A stretch of 6,807 nt of DNA from Actinomycetes bacterium (GTDB lineage Bacteria > Actinomycetota > Acidimicrobiia > Spongiisociales > UBA4744), in the NCBI GenBank assembly GCA_024641205.1, contig JAHEDM010000148.1, forward strand, positions 1 to 6,807. The letters run 5' to 3'. The notes under the pieces were generated by a model, which worked only from the letters and a program-made list of their open reading frames with translations, did not search any database and was not told the DNA's origin. This document shows, one piece after another, positions 5,113 to 6,807 of this stretch. The position numbers and the translations under genes are program-made. The number at the start of each line of letters is the position of its first letter. The first letter of the stretch is position 1.

Positions 5113-6471
5113 TCAATTCAGAGCCTTCTCTCCAGCCTTCCGGGCGGCGATGTGGACTGGATCCCACACTCCCGAGAAGGGCGGCGAGTAGGAGAGATCG
5201 GTCCAGGCGAGTTCGTCGGCAGGTAGTTCGGACCACATTGCCGTTGCGAATATGTCGATACGTTTCCCGGCACCCGGTCCGCCGACGATCTGCGCGCCCA
5301 GCAACCGTGCGGTGCCCCGTTCGGCGATGGCTTTGACCGTCATCGGGCTCGAACCCGGCCAGTAGTGGGCGGACGTTGTGCTGTTGATGCTGGCCGCGAC
5401 CGCCTCGATGCCTATCTCGAGGGCCTGCAACTCGGTCAAGCCGGTGCTGGAGATCTCCAGGTCGCCCACTTTGGTGATGGCGGTCCCCAGGACACCGGGG
5501 AACGTCGCGTCGCCGCCTCCCAGGTTGATACCGGCTACCCGCCCGGCCTTGTTTGCAACAGTCCCGAGATGCAGATTGACGGGTTCGCCCGAGATCCGAT
5601 GGAGGGCTTCGGCGCAGTCGCCTGCCGACCAAACCCCTTCGATCTCGGTCCGCTGGTGATCGTCGACCGCAACTGCGCCGGTTGGCCCCAACGGTATTCC
5701 GGCCTCTTTGGCGAGTTCGATTTGGGGACGGCTTCCGAGCGCCAGAACCACGAGGTCGGCAGGAAAGCTCCGGTCGTCGCACCCAACCCCTGCCACGATG
5801 CCACCGGCACCTGCGATGCATTCGACTTTGAATCCGGTCTCAACGTGGATACCCATCGATCGCATGTGGTCGGACACGAGCTCTGCCATGTCCGGATCAA
5901 GGGTTCGTTCCAGAACCGTCGGCATCATGGTCACAACGGTCGTGTGGATCCCCAGATGTTCAAAAGCCTCAGCGATTTCGAGCCCGATGTACCCACCGCC
6001 GACGACAACCGCGCGCTCCACTCCGGATGTCACGAGCGATCGCAACCGGGCGGCATCGTCGAGGGTGCGCAACATGTAGACCCCATCCAGGTCCATGCCT
6101 TGAATGGGTGGGCGGATGGCGGTAGCGCCCGTCGCGTACAGCAACTGGTCGTATGCAACCGTCTCCTCGCCGTTCGGGTTTCGGACCGCCACGCGGCGGC
6201 CGTCGAGATCGATGCTCGTTACCTGGTGGTGAATGCGGGCATCGATTCCTTTGGCTTGAAACTGCTCAGGAGTGCGTACCTGCAGGTCGCTGAAATCCTC
6301 GACCCATCCGCCCACGAAATAGGGCTCTCCGCAGGCCGAATAACTCACATACCCGGATTGCTCAAACACGATGATCTCGAGATCGTCGGCCTTGCGCATC
6401 CGGCGCGCCTGGCTGGCTGCCGACATACCCGCCGCGTCGCCTCCGATGACGACGAGTCGTTCTGTCATCAT
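5113..6471 (-). CDS. FAD-dependent pyridine nucleotide-disulfide oxidoreductase, CoA-disulfide reductase type, 452 aa
   Basis: Flavoprotein that uses NAD(P)H to reduce a small disulfide or oxygen. Family members include CoA-disulfide reductase, NADH oxidase and CoA-dependent persulfide reductase. FAD-binding VVIGGDAAGMSAA (7-19); single redox cysteine C47 in SYSACGEPYFVGG (43-55); NAD(P)-binding VVVGGGYIGLE (155-165); second FAD motif WSAGDCAE (281-288); dimerisation domain about 325-452. Y370 (AHYWPG) and Y428 (YSPPFSGVWDP) are placed like the two active-site tyrosines described in Staphylococcus CoA-disulfide reductase, which favours a CoA-type substrate. There is no fused rhodanese or second cysteine domain. 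In CGEPY, Glu replaces the Leu more usual after CG. The first ATG (6471) overlaps the upstream stop as ATGA; a second ATG at 6468 is equally possible. No clear Shine-Dalgarno, so translation is probably coupled to the membrane-protein gene upstream. The exact substrate is uncertain. Confidence 0.92.
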   Translation of the reverse strand: MMTERLVVIGGDAAGMSAASQARRMRKADDLEIIVFEQSGYVSYSACGEPYFVGGWVEDFSDLQVRTPEQFQAKGIDARIHHQVTSIDLDGRRVAVRNPNGEETVAYDQLLYATGATAIRPPIQGMDLDGVYMLRTLDDAARLRSLVTSGVERAVVVGGGYIGLEIAEAFEHLGIHTTVVTMMPTVLERTLDPDMAELVSDHMRSMGIHVETGFKVECIAGAGGIVAGVGCDDRSFPADLVVLALGSRPQIELAKEAGIPLGPTGAVAVDDHQRTEIEGVWSAGDCAEALHRISGEPVNLHLGTVANKAGRVAGINLGGGDATFPGVLGTAITKVGDLEISSTGLTELQALEIGIEAVAASINSTTSAHYWPGSSPMTVKAIAERGTARLLGAQIVGGPGAGKRIDIFATAMWSELPADELAWTDLSYSPPFSGVWDPVHIAARKAGEKALN

Positions 6472-6807
6472 TCGATGGGCGTGCTATCGGAATCCGCCTT
6501 GGCGCGCAAACGCTTGAGTTCTTCACGCTCCCCCAGGATCTTGCGCTTCCGGCGGCGGATGATCATTCCGATCAGCTCATCGATCAGGATCGCCCCCAGA
6601 GCCGCCACCAGCATCACGATGATCAACGGGGCTGTGGTTTCCCAGACAAAGAGGTTGACGGGCACCGGGTCGGTGTTCTGGACGGCCAGCACGATGACGG
6701 CAACCGTCAGCAGCACTCCACCAATGAACGCCCAGGAGATCCCGGTGCCGGCGAAGACTCGATGTTGTTCAGGCTCGGGGACGGGAACCGGTTCGGGTTT
6801 TTCCAGG
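6468..6807 (-). CDS. LapA-domain (DUF1049) membrane protein, 5' end outside the window
   Basis: Small inner-membrane protein with a LapA-type domain; in E. coli LapA helps balance lipopolysaccharide synthesis, but in high-G+C Gram-positives the role is unknown. Counting from the CTG codon at 6806, 112 residues are visible. A Pro/Glu-rich stretch (about 2-14, EKPEPVPVPEPEQ) is followed by TM1 (about 22-42), the family motif QNTDPVPVNLFVW (43-55), TM2 (about 59-83, carrying D76 E77), and a basic then charged tail (RRRKRK, EREELKRLRAK). The frame has no stop and no ATG, GTG or TTG between 6717 and 6807. The first visible start, GTG 6716, lies inside TM1 and would leave only about 12 hydrophobic residues, so the true start must be beyond the edge. 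The stop overlaps the flavoprotein ATG by 4 bases, indicating one operon. Confidence 0.85.
   Translation of the reverse strand, partial: LEKPEPVPVPEPEQHRVFAGTGISWAFIGGVLLTVAVIVLAVQNTDPVPVNLFVWETTAPLIIVMLVAALGAILIDELIGMIIRRRKRKILGEREELKRLRAKADSDSTPIE

Noticed and set aside
5104..5118. Inverted repeat AATTGAG-C-CTCAATT at the convergent gene ends as a terminator
   Set aside because: The stem is AT-rich, only about 5 bp with a workable loop, and has no T-tract. Overlap with the stop codon of the flavoprotein gene suggests chance.
5078..5821. Minus-strand open frame (247 codons) inside the flavoprotein gene
   Set aside because: The Arg-rich translation is a frame shadow of the oxidoreductase C-terminal half.

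Overview
The window reads as chromosomal DNA from a high-G+C bacterium, most likely an actinobacterium. An Acidimicrobiia-like lineage is my guess from protein style and is not proven by the sequence. Coding density is high, codons are GC-ending, GTG starts are used, and Shine-Dalgarno sites are strong in front of some genes and absent in front of others. I see no transposase, integrase, phage gene, CRISPR array, tRNA or rRNA. The content is ordinary metabolic, redox and envelope genes, and I do not find a convincing new multi-gene system.

Left part (1-1374, minus strand): a 141-base non-coding stretch holds a GC-rich hairpin and small degenerate heptamer repeats. Next come an unrecognised 231-residue protein with a possible eIF2B-like C-terminal half, and upstream of it a family I inorganic pyrophosphatase (ppa). 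These two may be co-transcribed. Ppa is divergent from the next gene across 95 bases.

Centre (1470-4229): pruA/rocA (1-pyrroline-5-carboxylate dehydrogenase, plus strand) makes glutamate from proline- or arginine-derived semialdehyde. It converges on a small minus-strand gene for an 86-residue helical, charge-polarised protein. A strong hairpin between them carries its U-tract on the minus strand. The small gene has its own probable promoter, with a perfect 12-bp palindrome near the expected transcription start. Upstream of it lies a minus-strand gene for a predicted lipoprotein with a staphylococcal-nuclease-like domain followed by a lamin-tail domain.

Right part (4283-6807): an alpha/beta hydrolase (plus strand) is divergent from the nuclease gene and converges on a minus-strand operon. 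In that operon a LapA-domain (DUF1049) membrane protein is followed, with a 4-base ATGA overlap, by a CoA-disulfide-reductase-type flavoprotein. The membrane protein gene is cut by the right edge of the window: its frame stays open to base 6807, and the first visible start codon (GTG at 6716) would cut its first membrane helix in half.

The genes form several separate small transcription units (ppa plus the unknown gene; pruA; small helical protein; nuclease; hydrolase; LapA-like plus flavoprotein) and not one pathway.
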